The notes beneath the pieces were generated by a model. It was not told the DNA's origin and made no database searches. It saw only the letters and a program-made list of their open reading frames with translations. From contig CM064666.1 of NCBI GenBank assembly GCA_032717465.1, positions 21,099,732 to 21,163,731 of the forward strand: a stretch of 64,000 nt of DNA, read 5' to 3'. Both the position numbers and the translations under genes were made by a program. Source of the DNA: Coenobita brevimanus (taxonomy: Eukaryota; Arthropoda; Malacostraca; Decapoda; Coenobitidae). Below are positions 43,051 to 55,333 of the stretch, piece after piece (position 1 is the first letter of the stretch; each line of letters opens with the position of its first letter).

Positions 43051-45146
43051 GAACAACAAGCTAAAACACGCGGCAAATAAATAGTGCATAATCGAAATAA
43101 AGTTACTAACTTTTACTAGAAATAAAACACTGAAAATAATAAAAGAATAGTTAAAAGAAAAAACAAGTACTTATAAAAGTGAAAGGAGGCCCGCCTCCTG
43201 AAGAAAACCAAAACCATCAGTAAAATCGATATGGGCTCCACCAAGCTTCGAGGAGAGACAGTAGGCACCATCTACCCCTCAATGCCTATGAAGGAATCTC
43301 TGACGCAGGTCCCCCAAACTTGGACACTCGACCAGCAAGTGACGGACAGTAAGGGGAACAAAGCAATCATCACAGTACGGTTGAGTCTCACCACTCATCA
43401 GGAACCCATGTGTAAGCCGAGAGTGTCCAATGCGAAGCCTAGCAAGAGCTACCTCCAATCGCCGAGGCATGGAAAGGAGAACCCTTGGCACAACCACTCT
43501 CTGAACGACCTCTTTCAGTTTATTATGAGCAACACCATCCCAGCGTCTCTGCCAACACACAGGAATTCTGTCCCACAAGTAAGGTGTTAGATCAGATGCA
43601 GGAAGCGGATGTTCTGTTGGGGGCTGTCGAGTAGCCACAGCCTTGGCCAATGCATCCGCTGTCTCATTGCCCACCACACCAACATGTGAGGGAACTCAGC
43701 AAAAATCCACTCTCTTCTCCCGACGAAGAATGAGGAACAGCCACTCCAAAATATCTAATACTAAGGGATGGGAAGAGTTAAAAGAGTCCAGGGCCAAAAG
43801 TGCCCCTTGAGAGTCGCTAAAAATAGTAAAATAATTGTCAGGGTGAACAAACACCATCTTCAAGGCTAAAATGATGGCTGACAACTCTGCAGTAAAAACT
43901 GAGGCAACCAAAGGACGCCTACCTCCACAGTTAAAATTGGGAAATACCACTCCAAAACCAACACCTGATGCGGATTTAGAGCCATCAGTATACACAGGCA
44001 CAAAACCACCATGACTAGAAGCATGTTCTAAAATAACCTTAAAAGATACTGAGGAATGACAAAATACTTTGAGCCAGCAAAAGGCCTGCAGAAAGTTACC
44101 TTGGGTAATATCCAAGGCACAACCCTTGGGATCCAAACAGGACTGACAAGTACTGCCAACAAACCAAATCCCTCCATTATATCCTGAACCCTTTAGCCAA
44201 ATGGATGAGGCATGCAAGGGTGTCTACTATAACACAAAAGACAAGACTGTTTCATCACACCCTCACAGACAAGTGAGTCTGGAAGGCGACGAATCTGGAG
44301 CCAGCACCTTACTGCAACAGACTGACGCAGTAGATCTAAGGGAGGCACACCAGCTTTCACCAATAAGCTGGGAATTGGAGAGGACCGAAAAGCCCCTGTT
44401 GCAAGGCGAAGACCAGTATGATAGACAGCATCTAGAGTTTTTAGTCTTGATTCTGTGGCAGAGGAGTATACCTCACACCCATATGACAGCTTAGAGGTTA
44501 CAAATACCTGAAACAAATGCAAGAGAGTCCTCCGATCAGCACCCCAAGAGGTATGGGACAGAACCCACAATAGACTGAGAGCCTTCATACATGAGGTTAT
44601 AAGATTTGCCAAGTGTGAGACCCATGTCAAACGACAATCAAACATCAGGCCCAACAATTTCATCTCTGTCACACAATGGAGTCTCCTACCACAAAGCTGG
44701 AGATCAGGGTCCGGGTGTACCCCTCTCATCCTACAGAAGTGCATAGCCACAGTCTTTGAAGGGGAAAACCAAAAACCCTTGGAAGTGGTCCAGGCAGAAA
44801 TCTTGTCCAAGGCAAGTTGCATACGCCGCTCAATAGCAGACATGCGGGAGCCAGAAAACCATATAGCTAAGTCATCCACATAAAGGGATGAGGATACCCA
44901 AGCAGGCACAGTGTCAATGATACCATTGATGGCCACTGCAAACAGGGAAACACTTAAGACACTCCCCTGTGGGACACCTTCCTCCTGGCACAGTGGCGCA
45001 GAGAGGGTAGAACCCACACGGACCCGAAATACATGATCAGTCAAGAAGTCTCCAAGCAACACAGGCAGGCGACCACGTAAACCAAAGGCATCAAGTTGCT
45101 GGAGGATGCCGTGGTGCCAGGCAGCGTCATAAGCTTTCTCAAGGTC

Positions 45147-45216
45147 CCCTCCATGGGCAGCCACCTTGTCGTGGTGGGGGGGCTTGCGTGCCCCTGTGAT
45201 CCCACAAGCCTGCCCG
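45147..45216 (+). ncRNA. Candidate HDV-like ribozyme at the 5' terminus of LINE B2
   Basis: Starting at the first base after the target duplication: P1 CCCTCCA (45147-45153) with TGGGGGG (45175-45181; one G-U). P2 TGGGCAG (45154-45160) with CTGCCCG (45210-45216; one G-U). P3 CCAC (45161-45164) with GTGG (45171-45174), loop CTTGTC. P4 is a short hairpin in 45188-45206, and J4/2 CAAGC (45205-45209) provides a candidate catalytic C. Order, lengths and about 70-nt span match the double-pseudoknot HDV-like fold known at LINE 5' ends. Self-cleavage would define the RNA 5' end exactly here. Confidence 0.6.
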
Positions 45217-45563
45217 TGGATGTAACGACATCTGGCAGGGTCTCCCATGCGGGTAGGGTTGTGGGTGAGGGGTCTGACTTAGTGCTGCCCGAAACGTAGG
45301 TTACCCATATGGGTCATCAGTACCGCCCTCCATAGGGATCGCCTCGGTGCTGTCCTTGGTTGGTTGGGTGTCTGGGCTGGGGGGTGTTGGGGAAGGGGGT
45401 CTTTGCACTGGTGGGAGCAAACTTTTGTAGCACGGGGTGTCCTTTTGGGGGCACCCTCTGGGGACAAGGTACCCCGCTCCCATCAGACTGCGCTCGGTCC
45501 CCTCACTCCCTGGTAGGCGGTTTCCCTTGGCTCCTTGTACCATTTTATCTCACTAATATATAT

Positions 45564-47303
45564 ATGGATAAATCAGAAACTTCTTTAACCATTCGTGTGG
45601 TCGGTGACCAGCCACACGAGTTGGCATCACCTGGTCACTCTCTGGCCGATGACCCTGTACCCTCCGGGTCATCTGCCAAAACTGGGAATGAAGATTCCCT
45701 TCCTATCGAGATGTTACCTGGTGTTTTTGTGAATCACTCTTACACAAAATATATAGTTCTTAAAATGGATAATGGTACTTCCTTGCGGAACCTGAATTGT
45801 TTTCAGATTTACAGTGGTCTAGTTACAGCATGTGGATTTACCTCCAAGGTCTCTTTGCAGGGCGATGGTTCTCCATTGCTAGAAGCCAGGAATGAAGAGG
45901 AGAGTTCACGCATCCAGTCTCTAACTGTGGTTCCCGGTTATCCTGTATCTGCCTCTCGTCACTTGGTCCTAAATCAGTCCCGAGGGGTTGTGTATTCTCG
46001 TGACTTGATTTCATATTGTGATTCTTCCCTCTTAGTGGGACTGGCTCCTCAGGGTGTTGTAGGAGTACAGAGAATTATGAAGAGTGTTGATGGGGTTTTA
46101 ACCCCCACGCCCACTATTATCTTGACATTTGACCGTCTTACCTTGCCGGAGGTTATCACTGCTGCATGGTGGAAGCTAAAGGTTAAACCTTATGTTCCCC
46201 GACCTAGAAGATGCTATTATTGTCAAAGATTTGGTCATGTCCACCGTTCTTGCATGCGGGAAGCGTCAGGCCTTCCTGAGGTCTGTGGAAATTGTGGTGG
46301 AATTTCTCATGGTATGGATGATTATTCTCAACCCTCTAAATGTTTGAACTGTGGAGGAGCACATCCAGTCTCCTCAAGGGATTGCAAAGTATACAAGTAT
46401 GAATATGAGATTATTTCCGTCTGAACTAAGGAGAAAATTTCCTTTTCCAAGGCAAAAGCCAGGGTTAGGGAGTGGTTCATTCGCCCTGGGGTTACCTTTG
46501 CTGCTGTGTTGTCTCGCCCTAAGGCTACTCGGCTGGTGCCCCTGCCATCACACAATGCCCCATCAAATTCTCAGGGTTCTACTTCCCGGCCTTCTCGGCT
46601 GGAGGGTTCCACCGAGGGAGTGCAGCCTGGAAGCAGCTGTGCTTCTTCCGGGGAGGTGCTCCCTGTCTCTGGGGGTGTCCCCTCCATGGTGGTACTTCCA
46701 GCATCTGGGAGTGCCTCCCCCAACCCAGTTCCTCCAGTTCCTCCTGTGACAAACACACGTGTCGATGCTACACCTTGCTTTGACACATCCAAAACTCCCG
46801 ATGTCCTTCCTGTGCAAGGTAAGCATCGCTGTGGCTCCTCGGAGTGCTCAGAGAGCGAAGCGCTGCTACCAAAGATCTCTGCAGTGGAGCCCACTACTCC
46901 TCCTCCTCGGGATACTCAGCGGTCAGGGCAAGTGCAGGCTGAGGATGGCGTCTCACTGATGACCCAGCCACCGCCAGATAGTGGTGGTCCTCAGGTAGTT
47001 GATGCACCTGCTCAGCTGCATCAGGCCTTGCCCTCTCAGGATTCCAGTACTGTGGGACGCACTACTGATTGTGCTCCTTCTCGTGGTGGCACTGCCTGCT
47101 CTATTCCAGCTAGGATAGTTTGCAGTCCACCTGCCAAACCATCTCTTGCCCCGCCAAAGAAGAAAACCATCGTCCAGCCCTCTTCTTCGTCCTCCAGGTT
47201 ATCTTCAGCTGGGCGGCACACTGTACACCATAACGGTGCCAGGCAGTCCCTTTCTAAGGGCAGTTCTAAGCAGCAATCTAAATCTGGTTGCTTCCCAGGG
47301 TAA
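45564..47303 (+). pseudogene. LINE B2 ORF1 (gag-like, CCHC), one in-frame stop
   Basis: The ATG at 45564 begins MDKSETSLTIRVVGDQPHE; open for 579 codons except TGA at 46422-46424, where D has CGA (Arg). The N-terminal half contains an RRM-like region (KYIVLKMDNGTS ... LEARNEEESSRIQS); zinc knuckles CYYCQRFGHVHRSC, CGNCGGISHGMDDYS and CLNCGGAHPVSSRDC (46210-46385) follow, then a Pro/Ser-rich tail ending SKSGCFPG. It would bind LINE RNA and deliver it to chromatin. ORF2 starts 45 bp downstream. Confidence 0.88.
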
Positions 47304-47348
47304 GGTTGTCTCGCCCCTCAACCTGATTCTTCCTTCCCTGTGAATACT

Positions 47349-50300
47349 ATGGCATTCTCAGCCAGTTTATTACAATGGAATTGTCGATGGCTGCGTGGTA
47401 ATTGGGAGGAGCTGCGGGCCCTCCTGGCTTATTCCCCTTTGTGCGTGTGTCTCCAGGAAACTTGTAGGGCTTGCCACTCCTCATGCACCACCTGGGTATG
47501 ATGCTTTTTACTCGGCTCCAACCCAGGATCCTGTTGGAGGTGGTGCTGTTTTGGTGAGGGCTAATGTCCCTCATCAACAGGTTCACCTCCAGTCTGATCT
47601 CCAGTGTGTTGCTGTGTGGTTGTATGCCCTCCGCTGGTATACTGTCTGTTGCATTTATTTACCACCCAGTGCAGTAGATAGTAAAGCAGACCTTGAAGAC
47701 CTCCTCAGACAATTACCTAAGCCCTTTCTCCTCCTGGGGGACTTTAACAGTCGCCAACCGTTGTGGGGTGACTGTCTAATTAACCAACCTGGGCATTTAT
47801 TGGCATCCTTATTGGAGGATGAGGATTTCTCCCTGCTGAATACTGGCGAGTTTGCTCATTTTCATGCTCAGACAAATACATTTACCGCAATTGACCTCTC
47901 TGTCTGTTCTCCTGACTGCCTCCTGGATTTCACCTGGGAGGTTCTGAGGGATCTGCATGGGAGTGATCACTTTCCTATCATCCTTACTGCAGCAATATCT
48001 AGTCCTTGTTCCCGTCTCCCGAGGTGGAGGTTAGATAAAGCGGACTGGTCCCTTTTTTCTTCCTCGACTTCTATTGGTGTTGCCATAGAAGACTTTCCAC
48101 ATACAGATGAAGCAGTTTCGTTCTTTACGTCTATTATCCATTATGCTACCCTCCATGCTGTTCCAAGAACCTCTGGCACATATAACTATCGCTCTGTCCC
48201 ATGGTGGAATGAGGATTGTAGTATTGCTGTACATGCCAAAAAGACAGCAGTTTCACATTATCGTCGATACAAAACAGCATTATCTCGTCGAATTCAGGAG
48301 GGCACATGCTAGGGCACGCCGGGTCCTCAAACAAGCCCGACGAGACTCTTGGATGGCTTATGTGTCTTCCGTAAACTCTAAGACACCAGTGTCTCAGGTG
48401 TGGAAGAGGGTACAAAAGATTTCAGGAAAATTCCCGAAAGGCAGGTCCCCTGTGCTGCTGTCAAATGGTGAGCCTGTTGGTGACCCTGCGGCTGTGGCCG
48501 ATATTTTTGCTTCTGCCTTTGCAGCGGTCAGCCGTTTTTGCCAGACACAGGGACGTAGAAGAGGCTGGGGTATTGAACTTCCATTCCAGGAGGGGAGAGT
48601 CTTACAACCTCCCTTTCTCTTGCCATGAACTCCAATCTGCTCTTTCCCTTTGTCATGACACCTCACCAGGGTCAGATGATATTCCCTATGCAATGCTTCG
48701 GCACCTGGGTGATGATGCACTGTCTTTTCTCCTCAAACTTTTTAATAGAATCTGGAGAGACTCTTCTCTTCCTACCTCTTGGCGTGAAGCTGTTGTCCTG
48801 CCATTCCAGAAGCCAGGGAAGACAGGATCCAGTCCTCTAGAATATCGACCAATTGCCCTTACATCATGTTTGTGTAAACTGTTTGAAAAGATGGTCAATT
48901 CACACTTAATGTATTTCCTCGAAAGGAATGACTGTCTCTCTCGATGTCAGTCTGGTTTTTGCAAATATCGTTCGACGACAGATGCATTTGTCCACCTAGA
49001 AGCTGCAGCATGTGATGCTTTTGCCAGGAAGCAGCATCTGGTGTGCATCTTCTTTGACTTAGAAAAGGCATATGATACTACATGGCGGTTTGGTATTATC
49101 AAGCAGCTTCACTCTTTAGGTTTACGTGGTAGGCTGCACCTATTTATATTAGACTTTCTGTGTGACCGTTCATTCAGGGTTCGAATTGGTGACACTCTGC
49201 CTCCTTCGTACCCTCAGGAAGAAGGCGTGCCTCAAGGAAGTGTCCTTAGCACGACCCTTTTTGCTATAGCATTAGATGGTATTCTGTCCTCTACTCCAGA
49301 GGGGGTGTCTGCCTCACTGTATGTCGATGATTTAGCTATATGTTATGCTGCCTCCCGGTTGCCCGTGGCTGAATGTCACATGCAGCTTACCTTAGACCAC
49401 GTATCTCATCGGGCCACAATGCATGGTTTCCGTTTCTCCCCAACAAAAACAGTGGCCTTACATTTTTCCCGCTTGAGAGGTGTCCACCCCGACCCCAATC
49501 TCAAGTTACATGGCCACAGAGTCTGATGTGTGGATGAAACAAGGTTTCTCGGTCTTGTTTTCGACAGACGACTGACGTGGGTTCCCCACATCCGTGCATT
49601 ACGTTTATCCTGCCACCGTGCCCCGTCTCTCCTACGGACTCTATCTCACCTGTATTGGGGCTCTGATAGAGCCACCCTGCTCTACCTTTACCGTGCCTTG
49701 GTACGGAGCAAATTGGACTATGGGTGTGAGGTATACTCTTCTGCTACTGAGGCATGGCTGCAGCCTCTCAGGTCAATCCATCATGCTGGGATCCATCTGT
49801 CAACTGGAGTTTTCCAGTCTTCCCCAATTCCTAGTCTATTAGTAGACGCGAATGAACCGCCACTAGATCTCCGTCGCCAGTCCTTACTGGTGCAGTGTTG
49901 GCACCGCCTTCACCGTCTACCTTCCTCACCAAGTTGTATGGCTGTCTCCGAGGTCGCTCTTTTCCCCTTTTATAACACCCACCCTCGTTATCCACAACCG
50001 TTTCAGTACAGAGTGAGGGCTGCCATGGAGGAGTTAGGTGTTCAGCCTTTTTCTGTTTGCCCTGTGCGTGTTCCCCGAGTGGCTCCCTGGCTCCTCCCAG
50101 AAGTACGGCCATGTGATTACTTCCCTGAGAGGAAGGCCTCTCTTTCCACACAGGTAGCTCTGTCTTATTTTTTAGAACACGCCTCTGCCCACAGTGGCTC
50201 GATCCCTGTATATACTGATGGTTCCAAGTCATGCGTTGTGACAGGCTTTGGTGTAGTTTTCCATGATTTTAGCCGTGGTGGGAGTCTTCCTCCTTCCTCC

Positions 50301-51033
50301 TCTGTTTTTACTGCTGAACTTACAGCTATTTTAGTTGCAGTTGAGTTGATTTTTAGTTTCCTCCCCTGCTTCTTTCACCATTTTTAGTGACTCAGCCAGT
50401 GCCTTGCAAGCTTTGTCTTGTGGCTTCTCATCACACCCTCTAGTCCTGTCTATCATGGAGTGGCTCTTCTTATTACACAGATGCAGATTTTCTGTACAGA
50501 TATGTTGGGTCCCTACTCATGTGGGGGTCATAGGCAATGAGCGTGCTGACTCTGTGGCAAGAGCCGCTGCCTCTCGCCCTTCCTCTCCCCATTACCATGT
50601 CCCATTTGAGGATTTATGTACAAGCACTATAGAAGCTGTCCGTCTCTGTTGGCAGAGAAGGTGGGATGCAGTAGGGGCGAACAAACTCCGCAGCATTCAT
50701 CAGAACCTGGGCGATGAAGGGTATGTGGGACTATACCAACAGTGGGAAACAGCTTTGGCCCATCTCCAGATTGGCCACACTAGGCTGACTCATGTTTTTT
50801 TAATGGAGAAGGCGCCCCCTCCCTATTGTGATGACTGTCTGGTTCCTTTGACTCTGCAGCATCTTCTTTTGGAATGCCCAAGTCTTGAGGACCTTCGGCG
50901 GCAGTACCTTTCTGGGTGCCGAGCCAACAACGGACCTTATCTTCTCTCTTCAGTACTTGGGGAAGAGGCTTGTGCTATGGGAGGAAGCACCTTCTCCTTT
51001 GTGTTAAGTTCCAGCCTTCTCCACAAACTGTAA
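47349..51033 (+). pseudogene. LINE B2 ORF2 (endonuclease, RT, RNase H), four frameshifts and one stop
   Basis: The ATG at 47349 begins MAFSASLLQWNCRW. Endonuclease: CVCLQET, GDFNSRQPLWG, GSDHFPIIL (about 47960). RT: PFQKPGKTGSSPLEYRPIAL, FFDLEKAYDTTWRFG (about 49050), EEGVPQGSVLST, YVDDLAICY (about 49320). RNase H: YTDGSKSCVVTGFG (about 50210), TAELTAIL, then PTHVGVIGNERAD (about 50515). The end motif YCDDCLVPLTLQHLLLECPS (about 50825) precedes LHKL and the stop at 51033. Frame shifts near 47460, 48300, 48530 and 50370 and a TGA at 49524-49526 disable it. The SDH motif and YVDD are intact. Confidence 0.9.
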
Positions 51034-51194
51034 GACTTTACCATATTTTAGTTTGTGTTTTATACTGTTGTTCTTGTTTAACCTAATCTTTCCACCACGT
51101 TTTAGTTTTTTTTTTTTTGTCACTTTGTTTTATGCATCATTTTATTTATTTATTTATTCATTTATTTTTTGACTTCGTTTTAATGTTTGTGTTC

Positions 51195-51258
51195 GGCGGC
51201 ATATGACCTCTGCTCTTGCACCGCCATGTCACATTTTCATTTATTCATTCATTCATTA
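51195..51258 (+). other. LINE B2 3' hairpin and ATTC tail
   Basis: GGCGGC (51195-51200) pairs with CCGCC (51221-51225) around ATATGACCTCTGCTCTTGCA; downstream A/T-rich sequence and ATTCATTCATTCATTA lead to the target duplication. Confidence 0.7.
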
Positions 51259-53021
51259 TTTCTCAAGGTCAAAAAACACAGCCACAAGATGTTGCTTGGA
51301 GGCAAAAGCTTCACAGATTGACACCTTGAGCCTGATAAGGTTGTCTGAAGTGCACCATAATTTACAGAAACCATTCTGCAACGGAGAGAGAAAGCAACCC
51401 TTCTCCAGAAAACACATAAGCCTGGCATTGACCATCTTTTCGAACAGCTTGCACACACATGATGTTAAAGTGATAGGGCGATAGTTGGAGACTTGGGAGT
51501 GGTCTCTACCAGGCTTGGGAAAGGGGAGGACAATACCCAACTTCCACATCCTCGGAATAGAGCCCTCACTCCAAACCCTGTTAAAAAGGTCCAATAAAAA
51601 CTGAAGTAAATCAGTCGGTAGATGACACACCATAGCGTATGGAATATAATCAGGCCCAGAAGCAGTGTCACCACACTCTGAAAGGGCAGCACGGAGCTCA
51701 CGGAGAGACTGAAATCTAAATTATACGGCTCTCCGCCACGAGAGCAAAAGTCAAGACCCAGCCTCTCCTGATTCCTACGAAAGGTAGCAAATGGCTGAGA
51801 AGGATCCTTTGTAGAGACAGAGTAAAACTGATTTGCAAAAGCAGAGGCTACTGCATCTGGCACAACACCAGAGGGGAGGGGGGCAAGAACCTACCAGAAA
51901 TCTTGCGCACCTTTTTCCATACCATAGACATTGAAGTTGAAGATGTAACTGTAGAAACATACGGCCTCCACGAGTTACGGTGAGCATTCTTCATGACCCA
52001 TCTATAGTGAGCACGTGCTTTGCGAAACTGTATTTTTAGAAAAACAACATTACAATTGGCAAAATACCTACGAGCAGCTGCTTTGTAAGTTCCCTTTGCT
52101 ATGGAGCAGTCATCATTCCACCATGGCACAGGTCTCTGGGAAAAAACACCAGAAGTCCGTGGGATGGAATGAACCCCTGCTGAGAAAATGGTCTTAATAA
52201 AATAACATTCGCCATCATCGATAGCTGAAAAATCAGTAACCCTGTTGGCAAATATACATAGTTCCTCAAAGAGACCCCAATCAGCCCTGTCCAGACACCA
52301 GTGTGGCAGACGGGCTGCAAGAACAGAGCGAGTAGGGTGGGCCAGTACAGGATAATGGTCACTATCATGTAGATCATCCAAAACCTCCGAAGAAAAATCA
52401 AGGGCACTGTCAGAGGAGGGGATGGTAAGGTCAATGACAGAATATGTGCCAGTCTGAACATGAAAATGGGTGGGCCTCCCATCATTTAGGACAACCAAAT
52501 CTAAATCCCCAACCAAAGAGGCAAGAAGATCACCCCGGGGATTTGAAAGTGAGTCACCCCACAAAGGATGGCGGCCATTAAGGTCTCCAAGGAGTAGGAA
52601 AGGGGGTGGAAGTTGGCTGATAAGGGTTTCCAGATCAGCTTGTATAACAGGAACTGAAGGTGGAAGGTACAGACAACAGATGGTATAGCACCTCGCAACG
52701 TGCATCTGTACTGCTAGAACTTGAAAGGGGACTGAATCTCAAAGGAAATATAAGGGACATCAGAACGGCACAAAATTGCACATCCCCCGCTGTGACCACC
52801 AGGAGGAGATGCATGGAAGGCCTCATATGCCCTAACAGAAGAGAACTGTCTGTCCCCCACCATTGTCTCCTGAAGACAGAAGCATAGTGGGTTCAGAGTA
52901 GAGAGTAATAACTGCAGTTCCTCCCAACTTGCCATGGCACCTCGACAGTTCCACTGAAGACAGATTGGTACTGATTGAGCCATAGTGATTAGTATTAAAT
53001 ATTATGAGCTTAGAAACACCA

Positions 53022-54981
53022 AAGCTATGTAGCAACCTCGTTGGGAAGGGAGTGAAAGCCCTTCATCCTAGGCGTGGAGTTCTGCTTCACCAACCGAGAA
53101 GACAATGAAGATTTAGTGTTTCCATGGGTGGAAGTACCCTTACCCTGAGACACGTCCTGCCCATCACCAGAAGGAGTCTGAAGCACAGAGACCTTCTTGT
53201 AAGACCCACGTGCCCCATCTGCACACCCTTGTGAGGGTTCAGCTGGAACTCGGGGCCAACCGAACCCCCCCCAACCGAATCAACCAAAGGTTGGCTGCTG
53301 GGTGATGGATCAGAGAGAGCAAGCCACTGAGCTCTTTGAGTATCTAAAGACCCAGGCCCCACCACACCTGAGCAAGAGGCAGGGACATGAATCCTAGAAG
53401 GGCCATCATGAACACCCACAGACTTAGACGCCACCACTGGCTGGGTTGTCGAGTGAAGAGCCCCCTCAGAATCCTCATGTGGTACAGAAGTTTGAACCTT
53501 AGAAGGAGGGGAGTCACCCAAAAACTCCTCACTCCTCACTCGTTTGAGGTTGACAGATGCAACCTCCATCTCTGCACCAGAACTTAAAGCATTAGAAACT
53601 GTAGTGCCACACTGTAAAGAAGAGTGAACAACAGTAGCAGAGCGGGCAGATGGTACAGGAGCAGCAGTCAGTATAGGAGTAGCAGCCGATACAGGAGTAT
53701 GAGAGACGCTGTTTTTTTTTGGATATGTCAGGACAAGGATGCACAGGAAAGGCATCGGCAGTTTTGGATGTATCAAAGCAAGGTGTAGCATCAACACGGG
53801 TATTTGTCACAGGAGGAACCAGAGGAACTGGGATGGGGGAAGCACTCCCAGACGCTGGAAGAACCACCGCAGAGGGGACACCCCCCAGAGACAGGAGGCA
53901 CCTCCCTGGAGGAAGCACAGCTGCTTCCAGGCTGCACTCCCTCAGTGGAACCCCCCGGGCGAGAAGGCCGGGAAGTAGAACCCCGAGAATTTGATGGTGC
54001 ATTGTGTGATGGCAGGGTAGCTTTATGGTGAGACAACACAGCAGAAAAGGTAACCCCAGGGCGAATGAACCACTCACTTACCCTGGCCTTTGCCTCAGAA
54101 AAGGAAATTTTCTCCTTCGTTCGGACAGAAATAATCTCATATTCATACTTGTATACTTTGCAATCCCTTGAGGAGGCTGCATGTGCTCCTCCACAGTTCA
54201 AACATTTAGAGGGTTGAGAATAATCATCCATTCCATGAGAAATTCCACCACAATTTCCACAAACCTCAGGAAGGCCAGACACTTCCCACCTGCAAGAACG
54301 GTGAACATGACCAAACCTTTGACAATAATAGCACCTTCTAGGTCGGGGAACATAAGGTTTAACCTTAAGCTTCCAACATGCAGCGGTGATGACCTCTGGC
54401 AAAGTAAGACGATCAAATGTCAAGATAAGAGTGGGCTTGGGGGTTAAAATCCCATCAACTTTCTTCATTATTCTTTGTACTGCTACAACTCCATGAGGAG
54501 CCAGTCCCTCAAAGAGGGAAGAATCAGAATATGAGACCAAGTCATGAGAATATACAACCACTTGGGACTGATTTAGGACCAAGTGACGAGAGGCAGATAC
54601 AGGATAACCAGCGACCATAGTTAGGGACTGGATGCGTGAGCTCTCCTCTTCATTCCTGGCTTCTAACAATAGAGAACCATCTCCCTGCAAAGAGACCTTG
54701 AGGGCAAATCCACATGCCGTAACTAGACCCCTGTGAATCTGAAAACAATTCAGGTTCCGGAAGGAAGTACCATTATCCATTTTGAGGATTATGTATTTTG
54801 TGTAAGAGTGATTCACAAAAACACCAGGTAACAGCTACATAGAAAGGGCATCGTGATTCGCACTTTTGGCAGATGACCTGGAGGGTACAGGGTTATCGGC
54901 CAGAGAGTGACCAATTAATGCCGACTCATGCGGCTGGTCACCGACCACACGAGTGGTTAATGAAATGTCCAGTGTATCCAT
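53022..54981 (-). pseudogene. LINE D ORF1: family-B front, different tail
   Basis: The ATG at 54981 begins MDTLDISLTTRVVGDQPHES, near-identical in layout to B2 ORF1, with one TAG near 54835. From MNHSYTKYIILKMDNGTSFR through the zinc knuckles (CYYCQRFGHVHRSC, CGNCGGISHGMDDYS, CLNCGGAHAASSRDC; 54170-54340) to about 53735 it is roughly 90% identical to B2. After PVHPCPDISKK the homology stops and an unrelated Ser/Thr/Pro-rich tail (TPVSAATPILTAAPVPSA ...) follows to about 53022. The break lies within ORF1, not between the ORFs. Confidence 0.8.
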
Positions 54982-55333
54982 ATATACAGTGATGAACATA
55001 AATTGGCACCAGGAGCCAAGGGAAACCGCCTACCAAGGAGTGAGGGGACCGAGCGCGGTCTGATGGAAGCGGGGTACCTTGTCCCCAGAGGGTGCCCCAA
55101 AAAGGACACCCCATGATATGAAAGTTTGCTCCAACCAGTGCAAAGACCCCCTTCCCCAACACCCCCCAGCCCAGACACCCAACCAACCAACTCAGGACAG
55201 CACCGAGGCGATCCCTCTGAAGGGCGGCACCGATGACCCATATGGGTAACCTACGTTTTGGGCAGCGCTTAGTTAGACCTCTCACCCACAACCCTACCTG
55301 CATGGGAGACCCTGCCAGATGTCGTTACATCCC

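Larger units (their letters stand above)
45147..51258 (+). mobile_element. Full-length LINE B2 (reference copy of family B), 12-bp target duplication
   Basis: 6112 bp between TTTCTCAAGGTC duplications (45135-45146, 51259-51270) inside the RT of LINE D. It comprises the 5' UTR with ribozyme-like fold, ORF1 (45564-47303), ORF2 (47349-51033), 3' UTR with T-rich stretches, a 3' hairpin and an ATTCATTCATTCATTA tail. The domain set equals family A but at clearly lower similarity. As the innermost insertion of PB1 it is the youngest event on that branch. Confidence 0.94.
43171..52983 (-). pseudogene. LINE D ORF2 (endonuclease, RT, RNase H), split by B2
   Basis: The ATG at 52983 begins MAQSVPICLQWNCRG; QETMVGDRQ, GDLNGRHPLWG and SDHYPVL mark the endonuclease (to about 52340). 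RT begins before 51260 (LPFPKPGRDHSQVSNYRPITLTS; HLVAVFFDLEK), is cut by B2 inside FFDLEKAYD, and resumes at 45134 with KAYDAAWHHGILQQL, EEGVPQGSVLSVSLFAV and YVDDLAIW (about 44870). RNase H: YTDGSKSASGVGFG, TAELSAI, FSDSQGAL, VGNETADALA (43650-44010). The C-terminal motif YCDDCFVPLTVRHLLVECPS is near 43360 and the stop TAA is at 43173-43171. Frameshifts near 51500, 51850, 52700 and 43690 make it inactive. Confidence 0.85.

Noticed and set aside
53087..53797. Separate gene for a 236-codon minus-strand frame
   Set aside because: It covers the ORF1 tail of LINE D in the right orientation and position, so it is part of that element rather than a new gene.
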